A stretch of DNA of 64,000 nucleotides from Pedobacter polaris (GTDB taxonomy: Bacteria > Bacteroidota > Bacteroidia > Sphingobacteriales > Sphingobacteriaceae): the NCBI RefSeq assembly GCF_005116505.1, contig NZ_SWBR01000003.1:62001-126000 (forward strand). Reading direction: 5' to 3'. Position numbers and translations under genes: made by a program. The notes beneath the pieces were generated by a model. That model saw nothing but the letters and a program-made list of their open reading frames with translations. It was not told the DNA's origin and made no database searches. Positions 37,601-46,368 of this stretch are shown here, one piece after another (the first letter of the stretch is position 1; each line of letters opens with the position of its first letter).

Positions 37601-37858
37601 ACTTTAGAAAGTTCATGGTGGGTTAAGGATGTAGATTTCTTAAGGCTTAAAACTGCTCAATTGAGTTATAACTTACCTAGAAGGCTAACTGAAAAAGTAA
37701 AAATTAAGAATGCTGCAGTTTATTTAATCGGTACTAACCTATTCACTTTTAGCGATTGGAAACTGTGGGATCCAGAATTAAACACAGGTGGTAGAGCAAA
37801 TGGCAACAGATACCCGTTAACAGCAACATTATCATTAGGGTTAAATCTTAAATTTTAA
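34688..37858 (+). CDS. SusC/RagA family TonB-dependent outer-membrane transporter (second copy)
   Basis: This 1056-residue SusC has an extended N-terminal signal (hydrophobic IKISALSMAICLSFNVSA near residues 20-38). The carboxypeptidase-like domain carries IRGIVKDENGSPIPGAGVKV, the plug entry reads VAIVGFGTQRKVSLIGAQS, LILVDGVARS follows, and the barrel ends FGLNLKF. It differs clearly from the first copy (other plug and barrel sequence), so the two pairs are not recent duplicates. It lies 63 bases after the DUF4965 gene and 11 bases before its susD partner. It probably imports mannan oligosaccharides made by GH76. Confidence 0.93.
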   Translation: MTKKFTRLIQRKLMVKDGAIKISALSMAICLSFNVSAEAKNINVKRDFKNELKNSSVDITIRGIVKDENGSPIPGAGVKVKGTLITVATDVNGSFSISAPSESSVLIITYVGYETQEVTVGTSKSLNIQLKPSENKLEEVAIVGFGTQRKVSLIGAQSTIDAKELKIPVASVTQSLAGRIAGVVGVQRSGEPGRSAADIWVRGISTFGGGSSAPLILVDGVARSISNIDPEDIESFTVLKDASGTAVYGARGANGVILVNTKRGKVGKPSIFFDYNEGLSTFTRHPEALDGVTYMNLANEALTGRGQAAKYSQDYINRTASGVDPLVYPNVNWMEELFKDYSHIRRANLNASGGVDNAQYYVSLAYYNEGGFLKTSDLASYNSAMDYKRYNFTSNLNLKLTGTTKLDLGLQGYVSSGNYPGETTESIFGSALDVSPVEYPLIYPNGLVPGRSSNGGFRNPYADLTRRGYRTEYGNQLYSNIRVTQDLKMFTQGLSASVMGAFDNASNNSIKRSKRESTFFLRDINNPYKADGSLDLIQTFTSAQNYLTYEPSRGGNRKFYAEGSINYDRSFGKHRVGGLVLGYSEDRTEPFAGDFTSSIPFRNLGLAARATYSYDDRYFAEFNLGYNGSESFAPNKRFGTFPAFGLGWIPSNEKFWEPIKDVISFMKFRYSNGVTGIGDLPGRRFAYLTLVADNATGYQFGQNFTNPGGINVTDYGIDASWAESRKQDLGMEIRTLNDNLYLIVDIFKEYRTGIFFQRQSIPGYIGLTNQPFGNLGIVDNRGIDATLEYNVKIGQVDLGFRGTFTYNKDKIISDDRPQQPYPWMSRIGNNVLGRYGYKAEKLFDNQAEIDASATPGSKSSIKPGDIKYSDLNNDGLINDYDKAYIGRGDIPNKVYGFGLNVSYKGFALSTFFQGVHGADIMLGGSGIFPFNGGGGLSNAYTVATDRWTPENPRQDAFYPRLAYGEADNTNNTLESSWWVKDVDFLRLKTAQLSYNLPRRLTEKVKIKNAAVYLIGTNLFTFSDWKLWDPELNTGGRANGNRYPLTATLSLGLNLKF

Positions 37859-37869
37859 GGAGTACAGCA

Positions 37870-39690
37870 ATGAAAAAAATATTATATATCACACTTGTAG
37901 CAAGTTTAACACTAGCATCATCGTGTAAAAAAGGCTTTTTAGATCAGGTACCTGATGATAGGTTAACCCTTGATCAAACTTTCACAACTAGGATAACAGC
38001 AGAGAAATTCTTGGCTAATGTTTATAGTCAAATTCCTGATGAATTCGGACAACGTAATCCAAATACTGGTCGTAATGCCGGAGTTTGGACAGGCTCATCT
38101 GACGAAGCAGAATGGGTTTGGGGCTTTAATCAATGTAACAATATTAACATTGGTAGTTGGGATGCTAACAGTGGTTTCGTAAACGATTATTGGAACAACT
38201 TTTATCGTGGCATTCGCTCAGCTACTTTTTTTATGGCAAATATTGATAAAGTTAATCAAGATATTACACCTCAATTAATTACACAATATAAAAATGAGGC
38301 AAGAGCATTGAGGGCGATGTACTATTTCTATCTAATTCGCACGTATGGTCCGGTTGTAATTATTGGCGATAATGCAATTGAACCAGATGCACCTACAGAA
38401 TCGCTGCATTTACCAAGAAGTAGTTTTGATGAGTGTGTTAATTATATCACAAGTGAGCTAGATGCGGCAGCAGCTAATTTACCAGTAACTCCTTCTAATA
38501 ACGATAATTATGGTCGCATTACCAAAGGTATGGCACTAAGTTATAAGTTGCAAGCGCTGCTGTTAGCTGCCAGTCCTTTGTACAATGGAAATGCAGATTT
38601 AGCTGGTCTAAAAAATAAGGATGGTAAACAGTTAATTAGTCAAACTTTTGATGTAAACAAATGGAAAAAAGCTGCTGATGCTTATAAAGCTTATATCCAG
38701 CAATTTGTTCCTAGTACTTATAGCTTATATAGAAAAAATAATTCATCTGGTACCTTTGACCCTTATCTATCATGTCGTGATTTATTCATCGATCGTTTCA
38801 ATAATGAAATCATCATGTCACGTATTGAATCATCTATTGGATCTCGTCAATATGAAATGACTCCTTACCATAATGGGTCAAACTCTCAGGTTCGCGGTTC
38901 GGCAGGTTTGGGTGCAACACAAAATCAAGTAGATGCTTTCTTTACCGCAAATGGGCGTAGTATTGATGATCCTGCTTCAGGTTATGTTAACTCAGGTTCT
39001 ACAAATTACCGTGCACCAGGAAGTCCAATTGCAACTGATACTTATAACCAATGGGTTAACCGTGAACCACGTTTTTATGTGAATATCACTTACCACAATA
39101 GTGTTTGGTTAAATACAAATTTTGGTAATGTAATTACACAATTTAACAACAATGGTAACTCTGGTAAAGCAACAGGTGGTAATGATTACACAGTAACAGG
39201 TTATGCTGTTAGAAAAGCTCAAGGTTTAGGTAACTGGAATGAAGGTAATCGCCCAGTGATTTTATATCGCGTAGGTAACTTATTTTTAGACTATGTTGAG
39301 GCTTTAAATGAAGCAACTCCGGGAGATGCAGATATTTTAATTTATTTAAATCAGATTAGAAATAGAGCTGGTATTCCAGAATACGGATCTGGTGTTGGCC
39401 AAATTCCTGTACCTGCAACTCAAGCATTAATGCGTGATGCAATAAGAAAAGAACGCAGATCTGAGCTTGCCTTCGAAAACGTAAGATATTTTGATACAAG
39501 AAGATGGAAAATTGCTGAAACAACAGATAATGGTCCAATTTATGGATTAAATATTACGCAGAATTTACCAGGCTTCTTAACAGTAATCCCTTTTGAAACA
39601 AGAACATTTTCTAAGAGACATTATTTGTTTCCTATTCCTTCAAAGGATGTGAACTCGGATAATTTAATGGTACAAAATCCTGGGTGGTAA
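37870..39690 (+). CDS. SusD/RagB family surface lipoprotein (second copy)
   Basis: The 606-residue lipoprotein has lipobox ASSC (Cys19), the SusD helical core with EARALRAMYYFYLIRTYGP, and the C-terminal signature IRKERRSELAFENVRYFDTR with RHYLFPIPSKDVNSD. It is the glycan-binding lid for the preceding SusC. A strong hairpin follows in the gap before GH76 and may set the level of the downstream enzyme genes. Confidence 0.93.
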   Translation: MKKILYITLVASLTLASSCKKGFLDQVPDDRLTLDQTFTTRITAEKFLANVYSQIPDEFGQRNPNTGRNAGVWTGSSDEAEWVWGFNQCNNINIGSWDANSGFVNDYWNNFYRGIRSATFFMANIDKVNQDITPQLITQYKNEARALRAMYYFYLIRTYGPVVIIGDNAIEPDAPTESLHLPRSSFDECVNYITSELDAAAANLPVTPSNNDNYGRITKGMALSYKLQALLLAASPLYNGNADLAGLKNKDGKQLISQTFDVNKWKKAADAYKAYIQQFVPSTYSLYRKNNSSGTFDPYLSCRDLFIDRFNNEIIMSRIESSIGSRQYEMTPYHNGSNSQVRGSAGLGATQNQVDAFFTANGRSIDDPASGYVNSGSTNYRAPGSPIATDTYNQWVNREPRFYVNITYHNSVWLNTNFGNVITQFNNNGNSGKATGGNDYTVTGYAVRKAQGLGNWNEGNRPVILYRVGNLFLDYVEALNEATPGDADILIYLNQIRNRAGIPEYGSGVGQIPVPATQALMRDAIRKERRSELAFENVRYFDTRRWKIAETTDNGPIYGLNITQNLPGFLTVIPFETRTFSKRHYLFPIPSKDVNSDNLMVQNPGW

Positions 39691-39723
39691 TAATAACTTC
39701 CTCAATAATTAACAATAATCAAA

Positions 39724-39754
39724 TAGTGTTGCATCATTTAATGGTGTAACACTA
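39724..39754 (+). other. Long hairpin between second susD and GH76 gene
   Basis: Positions 39724-39737 pair with 39741-39754 over 14 bp, including two G-U wobbles, around a TTA loop. Only a mixed sequence follows, not a T run. It is more likely an RNA-processing or stabilising structure at the 3' end of the susCD part than a full terminator. Confidence 0.6.
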
Positions 39755-39788
39755 CTTTGAATTTCTTTACCGTTGAAAGTATATTCTT

Positions 39789-40946
39789 ATGGCAAATCTC
39801 CTTGATTTAAATAGTTCCGTTCAAAATAAAATTACGCTCTCATTTTTAATACTTTTATTGGTTTTCAGTTCTTGTAGTAAAAAGAAAGAGGCAGAAATCA
39901 CACCAAAACCAATTCTTCCTGTACAGCCTCAGAATATGTATTCTGCTACAGATGCAACTATAGCATTTAATTCATTTAATACAGCCTATTACAGTCCTAC
40001 TGATAAACTATATTATAGCACAACCGAAAAAAAAGGACTTGGTTCTATTTGGACACAAGCAATTTATTGGGATATCGTAATGAATGTTTATGAAAGGACA
40101 AAAGATCAAAATCATTATAAATTAATAACCGATATGTATGAGGGTGGCGCAAAACGCTATGATAATTACAATTGGGATAATTCTGTAGAATGGTTTATTT
40201 ATGATGATATGATGTGGTGGGTAATGTCTTTAACACGTGCCTATGAAATCACAAAAAATCAAGTTTATTTAGATAAAGCAAAATCTGGCTTTACCAAGGT
40301 ATGGAATGGTTCATATGATCCTGTAAAAGGAGGCATGTTTTGGGATTTTAAACACAGTGGAAAAAATGCTTGTATTAACTTCCCAACTGTAATTGCAGCC
40401 ATGCGATTATACAACATTACTAAAGATGAAGCTTATTTAACCAAAGCCAAAGAGATTTACACTTGGTCAAGAGAGAATCTATTTGACATATCTAAAGGTA
40501 GAGTGGCCGATCATAAAGTTGGAAATAACAATCCAGGCTTTGAAGATTATACTTATAATCAAGGTTCATTAATTGGTGCGGCTGTTCTACTTTATAAAAA
40601 CACCAATAACCAAAGTTACTTAGACGATGCTAAAATAGCAGCTAATTACACGAAGAATACGATGAGTGATGCGACTGGTATTCTACCTGCTGAAGGTGAT
40701 TGGAATGAACAAGGTGTTTTAAAAGCAATTTTCGCTCAATATTTGGCAGATTTAGCTAAAGCATATCCAGCCGGTGATTATGCGAAATGGGCAATTTATA
40801 ATGCCAACACAGCTTGGGGTAATCGCGATTTTGGACGTGGCATTATGCACCGAAATTATAAGATCGCTTGCCCAACAGGTGTTGTTCAATCTTACGAATC
40901 TAGCAGTGCAGTAGCTTTAATGCAATTATTTATTCCGACTAATTAA
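39789..40946 (+). CDS. GH76 alpha-1,6-mannanase, lipoprotein
   Basis: GH76 enzymes cut the alpha-1,6-mannan backbone of fungal cell walls from within. The 385-residue chain is a lipoprotein (lipobox FSSC, Cys29) and probably faces the outside, where it would make fragments for SusCD. The catalytic Asp pair is in IYDDMMWW (Asp139, Asp140), within the (alpha/alpha)6 barrel pattern of WTQAIYWDIVMNVYERTKD, ...GGMFWDFKHSGKNACIN and YTYNQGSLIGAAVLLY. The length matches typical GH76. The ATG at 39789 leaves a rather long N-terminal region before the lipobox. Confidence 0.9.
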   Translation: MANLLDLNSSVQNKITLSFLILLLVFSSCSKKKEAEITPKPILPVQPQNMYSATDATIAFNSFNTAYYSPTDKLYYSTTEKKGLGSIWTQAIYWDIVMNVYERTKDQNHYKLITDMYEGGAKRYDNYNWDNSVEWFIYDDMMWWVMSLTRAYEITKNQVYLDKAKSGFTKVWNGSYDPVKGGMFWDFKHSGKNACINFPTVIAAMRLYNITKDEAYLTKAKEIYTWSRENLFDISKGRVADHKVGNNNPGFEDYTYNQGSLIGAAVLLYKNTNNQSYLDDAKIAANYTKNTMSDATGILPAEGDWNEQGVLKAIFAQYLADLAKAYPAGDYAKWAIYNANTAWGNRDFGRGIMHRNYKIACPTGVVQSYESSSAVALMQLFIPTN

Positions 40947-40953
40947 GCACTAT

Positions 40954-43128
40954 ATGAAAATGCTAAACTTATTAATTGCTTCCATATTTGTATTAATTGT
41001 ACAGGTTGAAGCTTTAGCACAGTCTAAATCCAAAGAGAAAACCTCTTTCCAAGCATCAGCCCCTTGGAGTGCCGATTATGATGTAAGAGCAGACATAGCT
41101 ATGGTTTATGGCATTAATGATGATGGAGGGAAATTTGAAGAACGTGTAAAGGGCTATCGTGATAAAGGTTATGAAGTACATTTTATGACCGGGATTGCTT
41201 GGGGCCAATACAAAGATTATTTTTTAGGTGAATGGGATGGTAAAAATCATTTAGATGAAGGTCAAGTGATGCGAAATGGAGAAACCATTTGGCATGGGCA
41301 AAATGTACCCTATATTGTTCCATCTACTAACTTTTTAACATACATGAAAACCCATGTTAAAAGAGCGATAGATGCTGGTGTTACAGGTATTTATTTAGAA
41401 GAGCCAGAATTTTGGGCAAGAGCTGGATATAGTAACGCCTTTAAAAAAGAATGGCAAAATTACTATGGTTATCCATGGATAGCTCAACACGAATCTCCAG
41501 AAGCAACGTATCTGTCATCTAAACTAAAATATCAGCTTTATTTTAATGCGCTAAAAGAAATTTTTACGTACATCAAAACTTACAGTGAAAGTAAGGGGAA
41601 ACGGGTTAAATGTTATGTGCCAACACATTCTTTAATTAATTATTCATCTTGGCAAATTGTAAGTCCAGAGGCTAGTTTAGCAAACCTAGATGGAATGGAT
41701 GGTTACATTGCACAGGTTTGGACAGGAACTTCTCGGGAGCCAATTTTTTATAATGGAGTAAAAAAAGAACGTGTTTTTGAAAATGCTTTTTTAGAGTATG
41801 GCTCAATGGTTTCAATGACTGCTCCAACTGGTAGGAAATTGTTTTTTTTAACCGACCCAATAGAAGATAGGGCAAGATCTTGGGATGATTACAAAGTAAA
41901 TTACCAAGCCACATTTACTGCGCAGTTATTATACCCTATGGTTGATAATTATGAAGTAATGCCTTGGCCAAATCGCATTTACAAAGGAAAATTTAATGTA
42001 GAAGGGCAAAAAGAAAAGCAAGGGATTTCTCCTGCATATGCTACTCAGATGCAAATAATGGTTAACTCTTTAAACCAAATGCCTTTGTCTAAAAATACGC
42101 TAAATGGATCGAAAGGAATTGGTGTTTTACTTTCTAATTCTATGATGTTTCAACGCTTTCCTACACATGCAGGATATGATGATCCTCAATTGAGTAATTT
42201 TTATGGTATGGCAATACCATTGTTAAAAGAAGGTGTGCCTGTTGAAACAGTTCATATTGAAAATTTAGCTAATAAAAATACCTTAAAAGACATTAAGGTT
42301 TTAATTATGAGTTATGCAAATATGAAGCCTTTGGCTGCAAGCTTTCATGAGGATTTAACAAAATGGGTTAAAAATGGGGGAGTGCTTTTATATTATGGAA
42401 AAGATACGGACCCATTTCAGAATGTTAAAGAATGGTGGAATACAAATGGTAATACCTACAAAGCCCCATCAGCCCATTTGTTTCAGCTGTTAGGGATTAA
42501 GGAAAGTGAAGACAAACAAGAATATCCGGTAGGAAAAGGCAAAGTTTTCTTGGTAAGAAAAGATCCAAAAGAACTCGTAATGCAAACAAATGGTGATACG
42601 GAATTTTTAGCCAATGTAAAAAGTGCTTACGAGAATGATGCTAAAGCAGGTAAGCTAATCTTTAAAAACAATTTTGTTTTAGAGCGAGGACCATTCGTTA
42701 TTGCTGCGGTTTTGGATGAAAATAAACAAACTGAGCCATTAACTTTAAATGGGTTGTTTATCGATTTATTTAATCCAGAATTGCCTGTTATTAAACAAAA
42801 AACGACAATTCCAGGAACACAATCTTATCTTTTCGATATTTTAAAAGTAACCAATAAAAATACACCACAGGTTTTGGCGGCAGCTGGTAGGTTAGAGGAC
42901 CAAGCTACAACCATTACAAAAAACGCTTATTCATTTCTTATCAAAAGCCCTGCTAAAACCCTTAATACCATGCGGATTTTATTGCCTAAAAAACCAAAAG
43001 CAATAACAGCAAGAGTGAACGAAAAAGATTTACAACTTTTAAAAAATGAGTGGGATGAGAATTCTAAAACTTTACTCTTAGGCTTTGCTAATTATAGCGA
43101 AGGAGTAAAGGTTAACATCAACTGGTAA
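40954..43128 (+). CDS. Secreted TIM-barrel-like protein, putative unclassified glycoside hydrolase
   Basis: The 724-residue protein has a signal peptide (about residues 1-22). Its first half reads like a (beta/alpha)8 barrel: ADIAMVYGINDDGGK, YEVHFMTGIAWGQY, then GVTGIYLEEPEFWARAGYS with Glu149/Glu150 at a strand end, FLTDPIEDRARSWDDYK, and YPMVDNYEVMPWPNRIYKG with Glu334. The second half (about 385-530) resembles the amidotransferase-like trimerisation domain of GH42 enzymes (KVLIMSYANMKPL...WVKNGGVLLYYG), with a beta-rich tail. It is eight bases after the GH76 gene. I do not recognise a CAZy family; two acidic strand-end residues fit a retaining hydrolase. Confidence 0.55.
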   Translation: MKMLNLLIASIFVLIVQVEALAQSKSKEKTSFQASAPWSADYDVRADIAMVYGINDDGGKFEERVKGYRDKGYEVHFMTGIAWGQYKDYFLGEWDGKNHLDEGQVMRNGETIWHGQNVPYIVPSTNFLTYMKTHVKRAIDAGVTGIYLEEPEFWARAGYSNAFKKEWQNYYGYPWIAQHESPEATYLSSKLKYQLYFNALKEIFTYIKTYSESKGKRVKCYVPTHSLINYSSWQIVSPEASLANLDGMDGYIAQVWTGTSREPIFYNGVKKERVFENAFLEYGSMVSMTAPTGRKLFFLTDPIEDRARSWDDYKVNYQATFTAQLLYPMVDNYEVMPWPNRIYKGKFNVEGQKEKQGISPAYATQMQIMVNSLNQMPLSKNTLNGSKGIGVLLSNSMMFQRFPTHAGYDDPQLSNFYGMAIPLLKEGVPVETVHIENLANKNTLKDIKVLIMSYANMKPLAASFHEDLTKWVKNGGVLLYYGKDTDPFQNVKEWWNTNGNTYKAPSAHLFQLLGIKESEDKQEYPVGKGKVFLVRKDPKELVMQTNGDTEFLANVKSAYENDAKAGKLIFKNNFVLERGPFVIAAVLDENKQTEPLTLNGLFIDLFNPELPVIKQKTTIPGTQSYLFDILKVTNKNTPQVLAAAGRLEDQATTITKNAYSFLIKSPAKTLNTMRILLPKKPKAITARVNEKDLQLLKNEWDENSKTLLLGFANYSEGVKVNINW

Positions 43129-43142
43129 ACACACACACAAAC

Positions 43143-45410
43143 ATGAAACTTAAATTAATTACCCTATTAATTATTTGCTTAATTTCAACGAGACTTTTGG
43201 CTCAACAAAAGGATTTGGTGCATTATGTAAATACATTGCAAGGAACAAACTCAAAGCATGAATTAACGAGAGGAAATACTTATCCAACTACTGCTTTACC
43301 TTTTGGAATGCATACCTGGTCTCCTCAAACTGGAAAAAATGGAGATGGTTGGAAATATCAATATTTTAAAGATAAAATAAGAGGTTTTCAGCAAGCACAT
43401 CAATGCAGTTCATGGACAAGGGATTATGCCGTTTTCTCATTAATGCCGATGTCTGATAAACTGGTAGTAAACGAAAATGACAGAGAGGCAAAATTTAGCC
43501 ATGCCAATGAAATTGCAAAACCAAATTACTATAAAGTAACATTCGATAATCAAATTACTACCGAAATTTCGCCAACAGAACGAGGTGCTCATCTACGTTT
43601 TTCTTATCCAAAGGGTAAAAAGAGCTATTTGGTTTTAGATGGTTACACCAGGTTAAGTGGAGTTCAGATATTTCCTAAAGAAAATAAAATAACAGGGTGG
43701 GTAAATAACGGAGAAGGTTTTAAGAGAGGGTGGAAGAGTTATTTTGTTATTAAATTCGATCAACCAATTAAAGCCTTTGGGACTTGGGAAAATAGAACAA
43801 ATACAGTTAAAGCAGACTCAACATCAGCTGAGGGTTTAGGTAAAGGTGCTTATATAGAATTTAAGGGCGGTGTAAAAGTACAAGCAAAAATTGCATCCTC
43901 CTACATTAGTTTAGCACAGGCAGAACTAAATCTTACTACAGAACTAGGTAAAGATAAAACTTTAGAGCAAACTAAATCAAATGCAGCTGAGGTTTGGAAC
44001 AAATCACTTGGTAAAGTTTTGGTAGAGGGAGGTTCAGAAAAAGATATCGCTACATTTTACTCCTGTTTTTTTAGAGCAAGTTTGTTCTCGCGTAAATTTT
44101 ATGAGATAGACAAAAATGGTCAGCCTTATTACTTCAGTCCATACGATGGAAAAGTTCACCCTGGTTACATGTATACTGATACTGGCTTTTGGGATACTTT
44201 CAGAGCTCAATTTCCATTAAACACATTAATGCATCCAGAAATGCATGGGAGATATATGCAGGCCATGTTAGATGCTTATAAACAATGTGGCTGGTTGCCT
44301 TCCTGGTCTTTTCCGAGTGAGGCTGGAAGTATGATTGGTAATCATGCCATTTCCTTATTTACAGATGCTTGGGTAAAAGGAATTAGAACTTTCGACCCAA
44401 AAGAAGCTTTAGATGCTTACTATCATGAAGCAACAAATAAAGGCCCTTGGGGACCAGCAAATGGAAGGGATGGATGGAAGGAATATTTTCAATTAGGTTA
44501 TGTTCCCTATCCAAAATATAGAGAGGCAACGGCAAAAACGCTAGAATATGCTTATGATGATTTTTGCGGTTATGAATTGGCCAAACAAACTGGAAATAGT
44601 TTTTACGCTGATATTTTTGCTCGCCAAATGTATAACTATAAAAATGTTTACGATCCTTCATCTCGATTTATGAGAGGTAAAGGTGCGGATGGAAAGTGGT
44701 CATCCAAGTTTGATCCTATTGAATGGGGAGGACCATTTACCGAGGGGAATGCTTGGCATTGGCAATGGTCGGTTTTTCAAGACACCCAGGGCTTGATTAA
44801 TTTAATGGGAGGTAATGAAAATTTTACTTCTAAACTAGATTCTGTTTTTAGTGAACCAAATAAGGTGAATGTTGGAACTTACGGAGGCATGATTCACGAA
44901 ATGACAGAAATGGTGATGGCTAATATGGGTCAATATGCCCACGGAAACCAACCTATTCAACACATGGTGTACCTTTATAATTATGCTAATCAGCCTTGGA
45001 AATCGCAGTTTCATGCACGAAATGTTATGACCAAATTGTACGATGCTACAGAGAATGGTTACCCTGGAGATGAAGATCAGGGGCAGACTTCATCTTGGTA
45101 TGTTTTAAGTGCCTTAGGCTTCTATAGTGTAACACCAGGAACAGATGAATACGTGATAGGTAGCCCACTTTTTAAAAAAATAACCCTTACTTTAGAGGGC
45201 GGAAAAAAATTCGTTATTGAAGCGCCAGCTAATGATGCAACACATGTTTACATCAAATCTGCAACATTAAATGGTAAACCTTATGCACATAATTTTATAA
45301 CCCATAGTGATATCACTAATGGAGGGGTTTTAAAATTAGAAATGGACAATAAGCCGGCTTTAAATAGAGGAGTAGAAAAAGCTGATAAGCCGTTTTCGCT
45401 AAGTAAGTAA
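43143..45410 (+). CDS. GH92 exo-alpha-mannosidase (first copy)
   Basis: GH92 enzymes are calcium-dependent inverting exo-alpha-mannosidases that trim side chains of mannan and N-glycans. The 755-residue chain has a signal peptide (MKLKLITLLIICLISTRLLA), the N-terminal beta-domain opening VNTLQGTNSKHELTRGNTYP, and the catalytic-core motifs GGMIHEMTEM (581-590), QYAHGNQPIQHMVYLYNYA and GDEDQGQTSSWYVL (Gly642-Asp643-Glu644-Asp645). The last is a hallmark of the active site. The linkage (alpha-1,2, -1,3 or -1,4) is not readable by eye. It sits between the unknown barrel enzyme and the ROK gene. Confidence 0.93.
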   Translation: MKLKLITLLIICLISTRLLAQQKDLVHYVNTLQGTNSKHELTRGNTYPTTALPFGMHTWSPQTGKNGDGWKYQYFKDKIRGFQQAHQCSSWTRDYAVFSLMPMSDKLVVNENDREAKFSHANEIAKPNYYKVTFDNQITTEISPTERGAHLRFSYPKGKKSYLVLDGYTRLSGVQIFPKENKITGWVNNGEGFKRGWKSYFVIKFDQPIKAFGTWENRTNTVKADSTSAEGLGKGAYIEFKGGVKVQAKIASSYISLAQAELNLTTELGKDKTLEQTKSNAAEVWNKSLGKVLVEGGSEKDIATFYSCFFRASLFSRKFYEIDKNGQPYYFSPYDGKVHPGYMYTDTGFWDTFRAQFPLNTLMHPEMHGRYMQAMLDAYKQCGWLPSWSFPSEAGSMIGNHAISLFTDAWVKGIRTFDPKEALDAYYHEATNKGPWGPANGRDGWKEYFQLGYVPYPKYREATAKTLEYAYDDFCGYELAKQTGNSFYADIFARQMYNYKNVYDPSSRFMRGKGADGKWSSKFDPIEWGGPFTEGNAWHWQWSVFQDTQGLINLMGGNENFTSKLDSVFSEPNKVNVGTYGGMIHEMTEMVMANMGQYAHGNQPIQHMVYLYNYANQPWKSQFHARNVMTKLYDATENGYPGDEDQGQTSSWYVLSALGFYSVTPGTDEYVIGSPLFKKITLTLEGGKKFVIEAPANDATHVYIKSATLNGKPYAHNFITHSDITNGGVLKLEMDNKPALNRGVEKADKPFSLSK

Positions 45411-45458
45411 AAGGTTTTAGTAACCTGTATATTCGTAGAAAATAAATAAAAGAGAAGA

Positions 45459-46352
45459 ATGGAAAAACCTGCTGTATTAGGTGTTGATATAGGTGGCTCA
45501 CATATAACTGCTGCATTAGTAGATTTAGAAACAGGAACTTTAATTCAAGATTCCATTAAGCGAAGTGCTGTAGATTCTAGAGGAAATGCTGAAGAAATTT
45601 TCACCGCATGGTGTGATGTTATAAATAATGCATTTGGTAATGACTTAAGTAAGGAAAGAAGAATAGGTATTGCTATGCCTGGTCCGTTTGATTATGAAAA
45701 TGGAGTTTCTTTAATTAAAGATCAAGATAAATTTAATGCTTTATACCAGCTGAATATTAAGCAAGAACTGGCTGAAAGATTAAATATGGAAACAGCACAT
45801 ATTAAGTTTGTAAATGATGCTGCTGCGTTTATGCATGGCGAAATTTTTTGCGGTGCAGCTAAAGGGTATAACAATGCGCTAGGTTTAACCCTCGGTACTG
45901 GTCTTGGATCTGCTATTTCTATAAATGGAGTAGCGAAAGATGCTGAACTCTGGAACTCTGAGTTTTTAGGTGGTATTGCCGAAGATTATTTATCAACCAG
46001 ATGGTTTGTGAAAAAATATAAAGACCTAACCGAAAAAGATATTGCTGGTGTTAAAGAATTGGCAGCAATTGTAAACGAAGACCCTTATGCTCGTCAAATA
46101 TTTAATGAGTTTGGCAGGGCGCTAGGTCATTTCTTAGCTGATTTTATTAAAAATACAGGCTCAGAAGTTGTGGTTTTAGGAGGTAATATTTCTCAAGCGT
46201 TTGACTTATTTGCGCCAAATCTAATTAGTAATCTAAAAGCATTTCACTTAGACACTGACATCAGATTAACAAAATTAAATGAACATGCTGCATTAATTGG
46301 AGCGGCTAGTCGTTGGAATTCAAAAGTTAAAATAGTAGAAAAAGTACGATAA
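45459..46352 (+). CDS. ROK family sugar kinase/regulator-like protein
   Basis: The 297-residue protein belongs to the ROK family: phosphate loop LGVDIGGSHITAALVD (residues 7-22), IGIAMPGPFDYENG, VNDAAAFMHGE and LTLGTGLGSAISING. The zinc-binding CxCGxxGCxE motif of many ROK members is absent, and no DNA-binding domain precedes the kinase fold, so it is a kinase rather than a repressor. In this locus the natural guess is mannokinase or glucokinase for the released mannose. The substrate is inferred from neighbours only. It lies between GH92 and GH125 in the same operon. Confidence 0.85.
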   Translation: MEKPAVLGVDIGGSHITAALVDLETGTLIQDSIKRSAVDSRGNAEEIFTAWCDVINNAFGNDLSKERRIGIAMPGPFDYENGVSLIKDQDKFNALYQLNIKQELAERLNMETAHIKFVNDAAAFMHGEIFCGAAKGYNNALGLTLGTGLGSAISINGVAKDAELWNSEFLGGIAEDYLSTRWFVKKYKDLTEKDIAGVKELAAIVNEDPYARQIFNEFGRALGHFLADFIKNTGSEVVVLGGNISQAFDLFAPNLISNLKAFHLDTDIRLTKLNEHAALIGAASRWNSKVKIVEKVR

Positions 46353-46368
46353 ACATAATAATCTTAAT

